Position numbers and translations under genes: made by a program. A stretch of 64,000 nt of DNA from Rhodeus uyekii (taxonomy: Eukaryota > Chordata > Actinopteri > Cypriniformes > Acheilognathidae), in contig JAWRVZ010000282.1 in NCBI GenBank assembly GCA_037043235.1, forward strand, positions 372,001 through 436,000, given 5' to 3'. Below, piece after piece: positions 39,000 through 51,590 of the stretch; positions within the stretch are counted from its first letter, which is position 1, and the number at the start of each line of letters is the position of its first letter. The notes beneath the pieces were generated by a model that saw only the letters and a list, made by a program, of their open reading frames with translations, had not been told where the DNA came from and ran no database searches.

Positions 39000-40761
39000 T
39001 TTAACATTCTGTAATACTTTGCACCAACAGAACAGAATCAAATGTTATCATATTCAATTAAGTCAAAGAGTCAAACGTGTCAAACAATATAATTTCAATA
39101 ATCGTAAATCTACTTGATCATAAAGAGATTACATTGTACTCGCTGCTGTCACTTTTGGACAGTGAGTTACTCACCATTTGATGTAGTATTTTTTTTTTTT
39201 TATTTTGTTCTATTTTTGTACTCTCAATTATTTTATCATCTACATTTTTGTCGGAGACATTGCGTCCCAATCTACCTCGAACAAAGCACACGTGCCATTG
39301 AGGCATTCTTGATGAATGGTGTCAAGGCTGTAGAAATTGCTAGATTGTTTGGTGTCTCAGAAATTAGGTTTTGATGCAGAGAGATGGTTGGTAATGATGT
39401 GGAACTCTGCTCCAGCTTCTCTTAAAATCTTGGATATTGTGCTTGTGCCATAAAACAGATTTATATATAAAAACACATTGCAAAAATAGTAAACCACTAC
39501 AACGCTGCAGTAAAACCCTCTCTTCCTTTTTGAAAGCTCCGCCCATAGATCTTGATTGACACCTCAAGAAACATGTCATTCGCATTTTCCACTTTGTGAT
39601 ATTAAGTCTATTCCTCCCTGCATGCAGCACAAAAAGTGACCAACTGCACTCCAATTTGGTTTCAAGTGTCGTTTGAAGGCCAGATGTGACCCCAGTGAAG
39701 GACAAGCCCACTGGTGGCATGCTTTCGTGACCCCTCGCGTCTGTGTGTTTAGTAGAGTGGGAAAGCATTGTGTGACATTCTATGGCCTTCTTTTAATTGA
39801 GTTGAGTTGAACTGTGATATTTGTGTTGTGCTGCACACACTGTGCTCTGGCAAGATAACAAGCACTGTGGCCACTTAGAAGCCCTTTGGAGCTACAAGAG
39901 GTTCTGAGAAAGTTACAAAATTGTTGAAAGATCCACAGGAGAATCACATGCGTGGTTCTTTTTCTGGGTCACTGACTGCCATATTCACAGTCAACAGCAC
40001 CTAAATATACCCTTTGCATTTGCCTAAAGTTTGTGCTCCAAAGTTTACCATGGTAAACAGGTGTACCATAATACCAAGTTTCAAAATAATTTGTGAAGTC
40101 ATGGCTGTGCCAAACTGTAGAGTGACATCTAGATCAATATCTGTTATTTTTTAGGAAGAGGGTTGTGAGTGGTGAATACACTACAAATCTAAACAGGTGA
40201 CTAACACCTGTTTTGTTTTGTTTTTCTCTCTGTCCACTCTTAATTTTTTACTGGTCACAAAATAGGCTATTACTATTCTGAATTTTGTGCAGGAATTTGG
40301 TTTTGCCAAATAGTTATTATATTCACCTACCAGAAATGTTGTAGGTCTTCTTAAGCTTATTTTCTGTCTTTAAAGGAGATTTTGTTTATAATTGTCTTTA
40401 ATCCCTAATGTGCATGAAAGGGAAACAAATCTGCAAACTCTCAAGAATTTGAGTTATGATAAGATGATTAACACCACAGCCTTTTTTACATCAGTACTGA
40501 TAATATTTATATATGTTTAATAGCTAAATTGGACAACTGCATTATTTCATAATGTCACTGTACTTTTTTGTAACCACAATGGAGTACATGATTACATTTT
40601 ATAGTATGATATGTTTATAAATTCCAGCAGAAGGATTTATTGTATTTGTTTTTCTTATTTTGTAGTCCTTTCAATGCTTATTTACAATGAGGTTATTTTT
40701 ATGCTATTTAAACTCACTATATTAAAAATTCACATTTGAGGTATAAAAATGTGTGTGTAAT
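39000..40761. other. spacer, no gene supported
   Basis: AT-rich DNA with a poly(T) run at 39188-39201. 39297-39365 could encode MNGVKAVEIARLFGVSE, which looks like a helix-turn-helix of a transposase or integrase-like gene, but the fragment is only about 25 codons. Nothing else recognised. Confidence 0.4.
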
Positions 40762-42285
40762 GTGTGTGGGTACAGAAAGTATTCAGACCCACAAAGTATT
40801 TAAATTGTTCACTCTTTGTTATATTGCAACTATTAGCTAAAATAATTTAACTTATTAAAAAAGGAAAACTGAAATATCTCATGGCCCTAAGTATTCAGAC
40901 CCTTTGCTGTGACACTCATATGTTTAACTCAGGTGCTGTCCATTTCTTCTGACCATCCTTGAGATGGTTCTACACCTTCATTTGAGTCCAGCTTTGTTTG
41001 ATTACAATGATTGGACTTGATTAGGAAAGCTACACATCTGTCTATATAAGACCTTCCAGCTCACAGTGCATGTCAGAGCAAATGAGAATCATGAGGTCAA
41101 AGGATCTGCCTGAAGAGCTCACAGACAGAATCGGGCAAAGGTGAGAAAAACATTTCTGCTGCACTTAAGATTCCCAAGAGCACAGTGGCCTCCATAATCC
41201 TTAAATGGAAGACATTTGGCATGACCAGAACCGTTCCTAGAGCTGGCCGTCCGGCCAAACTGAGCTATCGGGGAGAGGAGCCTTGGTGAGAGAGGTACAA
41301 AAGAACCCAAAGATCACTGTGGCTGAGCTCCAGAGATTCAGTCGGGAGATGGGAGTTGTAAAAAGTCAACCATCACTGCTGCTCCACCAGTCAGGGCTTT
41401 ATGGCAGAGTGGCCCGACGGAAGCCTCTCCTCAGTGCAAGACACATGAAAGCCCGCATGGAATTTGTTAAAAAAAAACACCTGAAGGACTTTGAGATGGT
41501 GAGAAATAAGATCCTCTGGTCTGAGGAGACCAAGTTAGAACTTTTTGGCCTTAATTATAAGCAGTGTGTGTGGAGAAAAGCAGGCACTGGTCATCACCTG
41601 TCCAGTACAGTCCCAACAGTGAAGCATGTGCTGCAGCATCAGCTGTGGGTGTTTCAAAGCTGCAGGGACAGGGCAACTGGTGGCAATCTAGGGAAAGATG
41701 AATGCGGCCAAGTACGGGGATATCCTGGACGAAAACCTTCTCCAGAGTGCTCAGGACACCAGACTGAGCCGAAGGTTTACCTTCAAACAAGACAATGACC
41801 CAAAGCACACAGCTAAAATAATGAAGGAGTGGCTTCACAACAACTCCGTGACTGTTCTTGAATGGCCCAGCCAGAGCCCTGACTTAAACCCAATTGGGCA
41901 TCTCTGGAGAGACCTAAAAACAGCTGTCCACCAACGTTTACCATCCAACCTAACAGAACGGGAGAAGATCTGCAAGGAGGAATGGCAGAGGATCCCCAAA
42001 TCCAGGCATGAATCTTTCCCATAGAGACTCATGGCTGAATTAGAGCAAAAGGTGCTTCTAATAAATACTGAGCAAAAGGTCTGAATACTTAGGACCATGC
42101 GATATTTCAGTTTTTCTTTTTTAATAAATCTGTAAAAATGTAAACAATTCTGTGTTTTTCTGTCAATATGGGGTGCTGTGTGTACATTGAGGAAAAAAAT
42201 TAACTTAAATGATTTTAGCAAATGGCTGCAATATAATGAAGAGTGAAAAATGTAAGGCGGTCTGAATATTTGCCGTACCCACCGT
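40762..42285 (+). mobile_element. Tc1-like transposon, inactive
   Basis: The ends are inverted repeats: GTGGGTACAGAAAGTATTCAGACC at the left (from about 40764) and, at the right, GGTCTGAATATTTGCCGTACCCAC. The interior repeats the AAGTATTCAGACC word (about 40890 and 42079). Total length about 1.5 kb is right for a Tc1 element. It encodes a broken transposase and is flanked by TA-rich DNA. Exact ends are uncertain by a few bases. Confidence 0.88.
41091..42024 (+). pseudogene. Tc1-like transposase, frameshifted
   Basis: Would bind the terminal repeats and cut and paste the element. The first ATG is at 41091 (MRSKDLPEELTDRIGQR), followed by a stop. The middle reads PKITVAELQRFSREMG, SARHMKARMEFVKKK, LWSEETKLELFG. 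A shift near 41700 brings the end into another phase: FKQDNDPKHTA and SPDLNPIGHLWRDLK. In this family the catalytic triad is D-D34-E; here the first position reads Glu (WSEETK for the usual Asp) and the third reads Gly (NPIGHLW for the usual Glu), so the enzyme would be dead even without the frameshifts. Confidence 0.88.
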
Positions 42286-42604
42286 ATAGATAATTAAAAT
42301 TATCCATCCAAACTGGCCTTTTAATTGATCTCATGTCCAACATCTGCACTTGTGTACTTTTACATTAATATCATTGTACTTTTTCATACTTATAAATGTA
42401 CTCTGGCCTTTACGTTCACTGGATTGCTGCAGGGGAACTTACAGATGAGTATCTTTAGAAGTTTTCAACTTCAAAATGTCATTCAGGAAGCAAAGTTGGT
42501 TTAAAAATAAAGTATGAATCAGTCCCCAATATATGAACTGTTTAAAGAGTCATGACCAACTCAAGCATTTGCAAATGCATGCCTTTGATTAATTTAGACG
42601 ATAA
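42286..42604. other. spacer
   Basis: No recognised feature; AT-rich. Confidence 0.45.
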
Positions 42605-42609
42605 CAGAC

Positions 42610-44122
42610 TGTTATGAATATGAGCTCTGCGCTCCCCTCCATGGCCACCAGAGGGAGCTCACACTTATACTGACACTTCACTACACACTACATTTCCCAG
42701 CAACCATCACACTGGACTGATCACACACACCAGCTGGACCCGATTAGGATTGTTTGTTCTCACCAGCTGTCACCCATCTCATGAACTATAAAAGACTGCT
42801 TCATTCATTCACTCACCGTGAAGTCTTGATTAGCCGTGGTTGTCAATTCCGAGCGGTTATTCCTGTCCTGATGGTCTGTTACCGTTTCTGCCTGTTTGCC
42901 CGTGTTCTGATTCTGTTCTGCCTGCCCTGACCTGTGCCTGGAATTAGTGATGGCGAGATGAAGCCTCATGAAGCATTGAACCTTTTCAGCCAAGTGGTTC
43001 ACAAAAGGGTTAATTTCTCGAAGCCTCATTTGCTCAGAAAACCATCTAGTGGCCACAGAGTATAAAACAATCAGATACATTACAGATGTCTTTTCTTGTG
43101 GTATATAATGATTGTGTTAACATAACTTTGTAATAAATGTAATTTGAAATGAAATTTACGGGACTATCAACTATATCCAACTATTGTTGGATTGTCTGTG
43201 TTTTTATCATTTGTCTGAAACTGTGTGCTGCCGTTTTTTGACCAGGTCTCCCTGAAGGAAGAGATTATGATATATCATTGGGATTTTCCCAGATAAATAA
43301 AGGATAAATAAATAAATAAAATCAATTGTTTGGTCATAGGCAGACAGGGCAAAATAATAATTTTATAAGTGTCTGGGTTTAACTGGGCAGTGGACCGTGA
43401 ATGTGCTCATGTATCTTGGACTGTGATTTTTGGAAAAACAAGAAAAATAATGAGAAGGATAAACTTTAGGAGTTTTTATAGAAATAATATTAATTTTCAA
43501 CTGTTTTAGGGTTAAGACGATTTTTTTTTATTTTTACTTAACTTCTGCCTTTGAAAAAACCCTTGATGAAAAACCCTTGAAAAAAGCACAGATGAAGCCG
43601 GGGTACATAAATACTTGACAGCAAGCCTGTACAGATGTGCAAATATAACTTTCTGTCTCTCCCAGTACTGAAGTGGATCCTCCAATCGCCCAATATTTGG
43701 TTCGGCAAGATAATTTCAAATAAAAAAAAGATCAATCAAAATTTCGTGGCAAGATTCAAACCACTTACTGAACCACTCTGGCGGAAGCGAGGCTTCACAC
43801 GTCATCTCTGATGTCATCGGTCTAAACCGATACATGCCTCGATGCGCGCTTCACTAAAAGCTTACAGGATTTCTCGGCACATGCTCCGAAGCCTCGATAC
43901 AGAGCGTAACATCACTACCTGGAATTTCACTTGTGAATGTTATCTGCCTGTCTTGACCTCTCGCCTGTATTACCGTACCTGAATCTGCCTGCCTGCCTCT
44001 CTGACCCCTGCTTGGATTACTGTTTATGTATGATCTCTCTGTTTGCCATGACCTTCTGCCTATACGACCATTCTTAATAAAGACACACATTGGATCCTTG
44101 CCTGTCAGTACCCTTTGTTACA
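42610..44122 (+). mobile_element. solo LTR split by a hAT element
   Basis: Starts TGTTATGAATATGAGC and ends CCTTTGTTACA, with a 5-bp duplication CAGAC at 42605-42609 and 44123-44127. A TATAAAAG box lies at about 42788 and AATAAAG at about 44076, so it reads on the plus strand. Without the hAT insertion (42945-43925) the LTR is about 532 bp. No internal element region remains. Confidence 0.88.
42945..43917. mobile_element. hAT-type non-autonomous element (973 bp)
   Basis: Ends TAGTGATGGCGAGATGAAGC and GAGCGTAACATCACTA, flanked by an exact 8-bp duplication CCTGGAAT at 42937-42944 and 43918-43925. Shares its termini and GAAGCCTC/GAGGCTTC sub-terminal words with the 580-bp element at 368-947, so both could use the same transposase source. 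The interior has no supported coding frame. Confidence 0.93.
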
Positions 44123-44127
44123 CAGAC

Positions 44128-44841
44128 TAAGAAGATCTGCCAGGAAAAACAACGGCCTGTCTCAATGGAATAGTCTCAGCGTATGGATGAATGTCTCACC
44201 TGAGGTATTCTGGTGCTCATGACGAGATGTGAAAGCTTCTTTCACTCTTGTTTAAATGTCTGCTGACCTGCTCTCAAATTATAAAGCCATTGATGTAAAT
44301 CTTAGAATCCTTCACCGAGCCCACAATATTTTGCAGAATTTCCCTTTTATATCCTATCTATGTTTGATTGGTTTGTCATATCCTGGCCTTGTGTTCTTGA
44401 CTGAAGGCCTTTCGGTGTCTGGAATTGTAAGGGCTGTTCAGATTATAATTGCCCAACACTTCAGCTGAGTCAAATGAAGAGGGTGAGGGAGGTTAATGGG
44501 GTCTCATCAGTAAAATGATCTCTACTTCTCAAACCCAGATTGCTATAAAAGCAGGCTGTATTCATCACTTACATTAGACTTGTGGTGGTTTCAGGGGACT
44601 GAGAAAAAGAATTGCAAAGTGTTTTGACCTAAAATGTTAATGCTCCACTTAGTCACCTATTCAGGAGGTTCTCGGTTTTTTGCCCACAATATGGTTTGCT
44701 TATAACATGCTTTGGTCCTGACTTACTTGACAAATTAATTGTAAATAAATCTGTGCATACCTGACAGTACAATCAACAGCTGATCTGATCTCATAAAATT
44801 AATAAAAAAATAACATTATATTTCAGAAGTGTTGATAAAAA
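44128..44841. other. spacer, no gene seen
   Basis: No recognised feature; the 70-codon frame at 44256-44468 lacks any domain. Confidence 0.45.
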
Positions 44842-46629
44842 AATGTCTCAGGTTATGTATGTAACCTTAGTTCCTAAAGAGGGAATGCAACGTTGCGTCA
44901 AAAAGCTATGGGAACGCCTAAGCATGATTGTTTCGTGAAGCATAATCAAACTGATCAGGTGAATGCACGTCGAGGAATGATGACATCATGAACCATGGGA
45001 TTAAAAGTGCACCTGAAGCGGCAGCTAAAAAGTGTTTTAAGAAAGGTGTGGCAGAATGATGCCTCGTCTTTTTTTACGTCTCCTGATGTTCTAAGAGTAT
45101 GAGGAAGATGTACATAATAACATTTAAGCACACTCTTATTTAGCCTTTGGGAGGAATTGGGGTGAATGACACAAACCAGATTCAGGCAAAAACAGGGGGT
45201 TTGCTTTATTTACAAATAGATATTATTTACACGAGTGAATAAACATAACCATATTAACCCATAAACGTATTTACATCTATTTACAGCAAATCCAAACACA
45301 CTTAAGACAAATCAAAAATAAGCCAGAGAGAGAGAAGAAAGTGAGCGGTGCTAAACAAACTAAATAACAAAACAGAAACACACTAACTGATCCTCCAACC
45401 TCTAACTGAACTAATAACAGAAACAGTAAAGAAAAAACGTTTCAGCGTGTGACACACCCTAACTGAAACAGAAACATACACAGAGGCATACTATACTTCC
45501 CTAAAGAGTTGAACGCAAAAGTGAACCTAAGTGGGTGCAAAATGTAGGTCACGTAACATACTTGACCTCCCCAGAGCAACCCGAAGCACGGGTGGCAGCT
45601 AGGAAATCCTGCCTCTGCCCTGTGTGCCCTGTCTCACTTGAGATACCACGGGTAGCACAGTGGTCCATAAAAGACACGGGCACAGTCCGTAAAGAAAGAA
45701 GAGACATGGGCACCGTACATTTTGGTGCTGACCATTTCTCTGCGGAGAAACCAGGACTGTTACAAGGCACAGCCTCGTGACCTTGATTATGATAGGTGGA
45801 TTGCCCCTCAGAGGAAAAACCCTTTAGTTTTGAGCCACTACTGAAGGGGCCACATGTATAGACGACTGAATGAATAACACTGGAAGCTGTTGCCACGATA
45901 CCCAGTAGATATTCTGCTCAGTAGATAGAGATTGATTTGGCGAATCTTCATCTCCAGCTTAGATGCTAACAATATCGATAGCTGGATAACTGCAGCAAAA
46001 ATACCTCATATAATAAAAAGATATTATATAAAAACAGCAGCATGTGCTTCCAGATCCAGGGAGAGGCATAGGACCTGCCAGGTGAGGGCAGAGATAAAGC
46101 CAGTCCTATCTCTAATCCCTCTGACAGGTCTATTTGTGAACATGAGGTCAAAATCACCACCGTGCTTCAGCATCAGCGGCCCCTAAACCTGAGGATCACA
46201 AGCCTGGTTGAAAATTTTTAGATTTAAAACCACCAGGCAGGAGTGGAGCATATGCAGAGTTACTACTAGTAGTAAACACAGCCTGCGTTCTCAAATGCTG
46301 AGCATGCAGGGAATGACACACAATCTAAAATGCTTGTCTGCTTCACCATAGTAGATCTAGTATGGTGTGGGATGCCGTGTTCTTTTAAAACTAGCTGGGG
46401 ATCTTTTAAAATCACACACACAATGAGAAACAAACACTTGACCGTTTCAAGCGTCTTACTGAAGACACAAAAGCTGCCACTTCCGGCTTCTGATGCATCT
46501 TTATTCTCCTGGTTCATGAAGTCATCATTCCTCGATGTGCATTCACTCGATCAGTTTGATTGTGCTTCACGAGAAAATCACGCTAAGGCATTCCTATAGC
46601 ATTTCGAAGCAGCTATAACTGAAGGGAAC
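44842..46629 (-). mobile_element. DIRS-type element remnant C
   Basis: The left end (AATGTCTCAGGTTATG, then TTAGTTCCTAAAGAGG and a GTTGCGTCAAAAAGC word) is inverted at the right end (about 46583-46629: GGCATTCCTATAGCATTTCG, AACTGAAGGGAAC). Inside are eroded gag sequence and an A-rich insertion at about 45150-45520 that may be an old LTR (TGACACAAACC, then TTTATTTAC). It is more decayed than remnant B, with the same overall plan. Confidence 0.65.
46040..46330 (-). pseudogene. eroded DIRS gag fragment
   Basis: The plus-strand words CACCAGGCAGGAGTGGAGCA and CATGCAG follow the same order as the gag region of remnants A (2543-2600) and B (17990-18070), with the same spacing from the right end of the element. 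A QIDLSEGLEIG phrase is still readable on the minus strand (46100-46140). No frame longer than about 60 codons survives. Confidence 0.6.
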
Positions 46630-48499
46630 TACATTCAGGATTTTCTAAAGACATAAAGTGAAAATTCAAGGTAATTTTGCGACTGGTTTTACTGCATTTG
46701 TATTTGTAGGAGTTTCCCTTTCAAACAAAAAATGTATGGGAGCAGAGTATTTAAATGAAACACTATTGAGAGTATTTAAATGATAAACCCTAGATTGTTA
46801 ATTAAATTTCCCTTAATTCATTTTTATCTGTAGTGCTTTTCAAAATTCATATAATTTCAATGCTATAATTTTGTATTTCTGTAAATCTGTTATTTGGTGA
46901 CGGTGTCCAATTATTGTCCACATGTCAGAAATCTACAATTCTAAGACAACAGAGCTCATGCAGTCAGCTAAAAATCATGCTTTCATTTAGTCAGAAACAA
47001 TTTAGTCAGAAACTACTAATTCTCTAAGGACTGCTAGTTAACATTGCAAGTTCACATATAGTTAGTAGAATGTCTAAAATTGATTATTGAAATAAATACT
47101 TAACTAATAATAATAATAATAGTAATATAGGATTAGTATTTAAAATATATCATCGCAGTGGTCAAAAAATGAACCAAAATATACAAAAACAACAAATTAC
47201 AAGAGCAGGGACAGTGTGACTACAAAGGGTCAATTTTCACTCTGTGCGGTTAATGACCACTTAAAGTCAACAAGCAAAATCTATTTTACTCAGAATAGAA
47301 AATTGCTCACTTTGAATATTATTTATTTATTTTTTTGCATAAATTGAGTATAATTAGACCAGTAATGTTTGTTTAAAGAAAGTAATCTTTATTTCAATTT
47401 CATGTTGATTTCATGTTTATTTCATGTTTGTTCTTTAAAAGGACTACAGTATTTAATCAGACTAGTAAAATGAACTATGATATAAATATAACTGTGTATC
47501 TTGATGTAATTCCTTTGTTGGGTAATTAAAGGGAAAAATGTTTAAAAAACATTGGTCTTCTTTCCTCAATAACTCCATGCCTGTTCAAATGAAGCTCCTT
47601 GAGAAGGGATCCTGGCTTTTTATTGAGCTCTACATAAGATATCAACTGTGTCCGAAACCTCTAATCTCCTCTGACATCCCTTGAGAGGGGGGGGGGAGCT
47701 TAATAGTCACCCAGGCTGAAATGATAAAGCCTCCTTTATGTTCCACTGAATTTCTTTATCTTGTGGAAAAATCTGAGAGGGAGGATGCTGGAGTGAGATT
47801 GTGCTGTGCTTGTCCTTTTACATGACAATGTCCGCTCATTGATCCTAGTGGGTCCTGACTTTCATGTCCAGCAAGAAATGAGTCAAGCAAAATGACAGAA
47901 GTGCCCGTTAAAAGGTCAGAGGTCACTCTCACTCTCCCCAGACTTCATTTATGATGAGGGATTACTGTATGTGCTAGTCAGTAACATGTTCTCCTGTTTT
48001 TGACAGGGTCTCTTGTGTCAGATGTCTGCCCCTCAAACTGTCCCGTTCTGATAAACCCTTTAAAGAACCCTAGTAGGAATGCTAACGGAAATCATGACTC
48101 AGAGGAGGAAGACTTCCATTAATAAACCACAGAGTTGACCTGACAACCATAGGCAACCATGTCAGGTCAAGCAGGGTCATTTTTTCTTCCATAAAACGTA
48201 AAAGATGTTAGGAAGAATATCTGAGCTATACAATGCATTGCATACAATGAAATAATTATTTCAGTTATTTCGTCTTCCATAAAGCATTGGAAGTACTTTA
48301 AAACACATGAAAAATTATGTATGAGCTCTTTGGTCTGCTTTTATGACACTTCTGTGATTTGTTTTTGTAGTAGAAATCAACATGCATATTCTTATTTATT
48401 TTACATTTTATAATAAATGTCCAATGACTTGTCAGATTCTCTGGATATATATGCTGGACTTTAATCATTTGTCTGCCTAAACTCCGCCCTGTTCTTGTA
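46630..48499. other. spacer, no gene seen
   Basis: AT-rich. Contains a G-run of 10 near 47689 and short (AAT)n and (TTCATGTT)-like repeats (47105, 47398-47430). No gene or element recognised. Confidence 0.5.
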
Positions 48500-48501
48500 T
48501 A

Positions 48502-48700
48502 CAGTGGTACCACGAGATACGAAATTAATCCGTTCCGAGGCGGCCTTCGTATAATGAGTTTTTCGTATCTTGGAAAACTTTTTACATGTAAAATGACTAA
48601 TCCGTTCCAAGCCCTTCAAAAACACCCCATTAAATTTCATAATAAAGCTAAATTGACCTATAAACAATGAAATAACGTAAAATGTCGATGTGGCAAGGGG
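48502..48700. mobile_element. pogo-like MITE, one end
   Basis: Starts TA then CAGTGGTACCACGAGATACG. Internal words TTTTTACATGTAAAATGACTAA, GTTCCAAGCCCTTC and AAACACCCCATTAAATTT are shared with the element at 63810-64000, so both are one family. The right end is not identified. Confidence 0.7.
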
Positions 48701-50250
48701 GTCGTGGATATAAACAATTTTTCTTTTCTATTTGCATTAAAACAAGTTTTTCTGATTCTCAAATCCTTACAATTTTAAGCTTTTCTTGGTTCATTCAATG
48801 AAAGCGATCTTGGTCACACTAATTCAGATTTTAAATGGTTTATTTTAGTTCAGGACTTCATTGTTCAGGTGTTTGTAATCTGTACTTCAGAAAGCCATTA
48901 TTAACTATTCTTGATTAAGGTCTACTCCTGTCTTAATTTAAACCCTGTCCGGGAAACCGATACATAGAGTATTTCTCACTTGCACAAATGGGTAATATTC
49001 ATTGCTCTGGTCCACAGGGAATCTGGGCACACATAACTCCATACAATCCTCAAGAGACTTACTCAGACGCTGTCCTTATTTTTCTCCCTTTGCTTGTTCG
49101 TTGATGAAATATTTGGACTAATTTGATTATGGTTCCAGATACCAGGAGGATCTGCTCTTGGCATATTTTACCATGTATAAATCAATTTCAGTATATTTCC
49201 CTGAAATTCAGCAGAGAACATACACATAACAGCCACTGAGTCTGTTTGGGCCTGGCGATACCTAGTTTTGTTTTTGTGTTCGTCTGGTTTGTCTACTTTT
49301 GTTTTGTTGGTGGATACTGCCTAGCGGCTGACCCCTTGTCCTTTGAAACCTAGAACAGAGTATCATCATTACGTAAACGGCACCATAGACCTGTCATTTA
49401 TCTGCCCTGTAGGGGGCTAATTACACATCTGCACTCTTCTGAGTAAGCAAAGTCAAATGGCACACACACACATATATATATATATACACAGTATGCACAT
49501 CTAAAAACAACATTTTGCATCGGCAGCAAAAGGAAAAAGAAGAATGCGGATGCAAAACACTATAAAACAGGTCAATGGATGGAGGTTTATTTTAAAACCC
49601 ACCATAGCTTTTATGCCATCTCAATAAAGTAATGTTACCGAGTGCTCTAATCAAAACACCCACCAGCTCTACGAGTACAGAATAATGCAGGCAGGTCTTC
49701 TGAGACACATATTCAAACCAATCTCCAAAGTGATCCAACAAAACAAAGCCATTAGTGCTAATTAAAACCATTCAAAAGTACGGCTCTACCCTTTCCAATT
49801 AACAGAGAAAAGAGGGAAAGTCACTCTTTTGAGACTGAGCTAATTCTACTTGAGTGCTTAAACTTTAGCTCTGGTAAGCCACTGCTTGGAAAGTGGCCAT
49901 CATGATACGTTTTTTCACTAAAGGAGAGGCAACAACAGGAAGGCCCTTCATTAGGCGGCGCAGAGCTAAAGAGGCCCTTCATTAGCGCTAGCAGCTAACG
50001 ATCAGAGAGGAGGGGGCAGGGCTCATCAACGAAATGAGTAGAGCTGTGAGTGACCCTTGGTTAAAAATGTGGCCCTGATCTGCCCTTGAACCCTGAACTC
50101 CAACTATAGAGAACTCTGCTGTTCACATATGTCAGAGGAAATTTATTTCAGCTAGTGATCCTTTGAAATCTGGGCTAACATTCCTTTTTTTTTTACTTCA
50201 GTGTAGTGTAGTGATGGAACTATCACAAAGGTCACACTGTGATTCTTATG
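48701..50250. other. spacer, possible conserved non-coding DNA
   Basis: A (AT)n/(AC)n tract lies at 49463-49488. 49890-50050 is GC-richer than its surroundings, contains a duplicated AGGCCCTTCATTAG word (49940 and 49972) and GCTAGCAGCTAACG, and may be a regulatory element. No gene seen. Confidence 0.4.
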
Positions 50251-50785
50251 TACACTGATGAACCTGAGCATTATGAGAAATCACAAGTTAATATTGTTGA
50301 TCATCTCCCATCAAGGCCATATATTATCTCATTCCCTCATTCCCAATTGAAAGCCACCGCCAGCATTTTTGATAATTTTCACAAAAGTTTCTTGGTCCCA
50401 GAATATTTTGTTGTTTTAATATCTGAACATGAAATATATATAAAGAACAAACTCTACGCTTTTAAAAAGTTCATAAAAAAGCAACATTTTAAGCTGTGAA
50501 ATCTCTTTTTTTTTCAAAGAATACATCTGGAAGTGGTCTCTTTCAGCAGGATAATGCACTTTCACGCTGTACACATTGTTCAGGAATGGTTTGAGGAACA
50601 TGATCAAGGTGTTGGTCTGCCCTCTAAATTTCCCAGACCTAAATCCAATTGAGCATCTTTGGGATGTGCTGAACCAACTAAATTCAATTCATGGTGGTTC
50701 CATCTCAACCTACAGGACTTGAAGGACCTGCTGAAGGAACATTTTGATGCCAGAGACCACAGGACACCTTCAGAGGTCTTGTAGA
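50251..50785 (+). mobile_element. Tc1-like element, left part (interrupted)
   Basis: Left end TACACTGATGAACCTGAGCA matches, inverted, the right end at 56466-56485 (TGTTTTGGCTCATTGGTGTA). The 3' part of a transposase is readable in pieces at 50540-50785, including a DNA stretch coding for DLNPIEHLWDVL that keeps the third catalytic Glu, but stops and shifts interrupt it. The element of about 630 bp was split by the 5.6-kb LTR element. Confidence 0.8.
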
Positions 50786-50790
50786 GGGAT
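50786..50790. repeat. target duplication GGGAT, left
   Basis: GGGAT directly precedes TGTCAGG at 50791 and recurs directly after CCTGACA at 56391-56395. Confidence 0.9.
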
Positions 50791-51573
50791 TGTCAGGACG
50801 CCGGTTTGATCTGTCTTGTGTTAGTGCGTTGTTCGTCGGGAGCGCATGGCGCTCCGTGTTTGTTTTGTTTGTGACGTCATATGTCTGTTCGCCACGCGCT
50901 TCGGCACGTGCGCTTTGTTGTGTTGCCACTCGTTCGCCTGTCAGTTGCCAACCCGCCCCCCTTGTTTATCTGTTAGCTCATTCTCTTCACGTGTTACACT
51001 CATTAGCTTCCCCATATATTCCCCCCATGTTTTGTGTTCCGTGCCAGATTGTGTGTTTTTCTCCTGAAAAGTCACGTCTAGCTTCTGCCTAGTCTTCTCG
51101 GCTCGTTTCTGTTTGATCAACTCCTTGTTGCTTTAGTCTAGCCTAGCTTTTTCCTTCTTTTGTTTCCTTGCCTAAGTTGTCCTCTCCAGCCTTTAGCTTT
51201 AGTATTTATCTAGTTTAGTGTGTTTGAGCATTTTAGTTTCATCCTCTCCTACCTTTTAGCCCCAGTTCAGCCTTGCTTTTGTTTTTGTTTTTTCCCTTTT
51301 TGTTTTTCCCTTCTCCCCAGCCTTCCAGTTCATCCACCTGCTGGTCCGTGTTCCCCCGCCTGCCTCACCTGCCTTCTCCGCCCAGTGTTCTCCACCGGTT
51401 CTCGCCCTGGTACCATCTCACTCTTCTGTGGACTGCTGCTGTCCGAGGATTACCCTCAGAGCTTGGACTGCTTCTCTGGGTCTCCCTCTGTCTCACCTGC
51501 ACCTTGTGCCATTGATTCAATAAAACCATCTTTCTGACACTGCAACTGGATCCTCTGTCTCTGAATCCTGACA
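50791..51573 (+). repeat. 5' LTR (783 bp)
   Basis: TGTCAGGACGCC to AATCCTGACA. AATAAAACC at 51519-51525 is the poly(A) signal. The middle holds T-rich repeats (TTTTGTTTTTG) that produce chance frames also present in the 3' LTR. Confidence 0.93.
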
Positions 51574-51590
51574 GTACAATCTGGCCAGTT

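Noticed and set aside
39297..39365. Helix-turn-helix-like peptide EIARLFGVSE as a transposase gene
   Set aside because: About 25 codons only, no neighbouring domain in any frame.
41698..42024. Second Tc1 frame as an independent protein
   Set aside because: It is the C-terminal half of the broken transposase, shifted in phase, and lacks the third catalytic residue.
50790..51537. Frames of 73-105 codons in the LTRs at 50790-51537 and 55634-56354 as duplicated genes
   Set aside because: They are repeated only because both LTRs are copies; composition is Phe/Cys/Pro from T- and C-rich LTR DNA, without domains.
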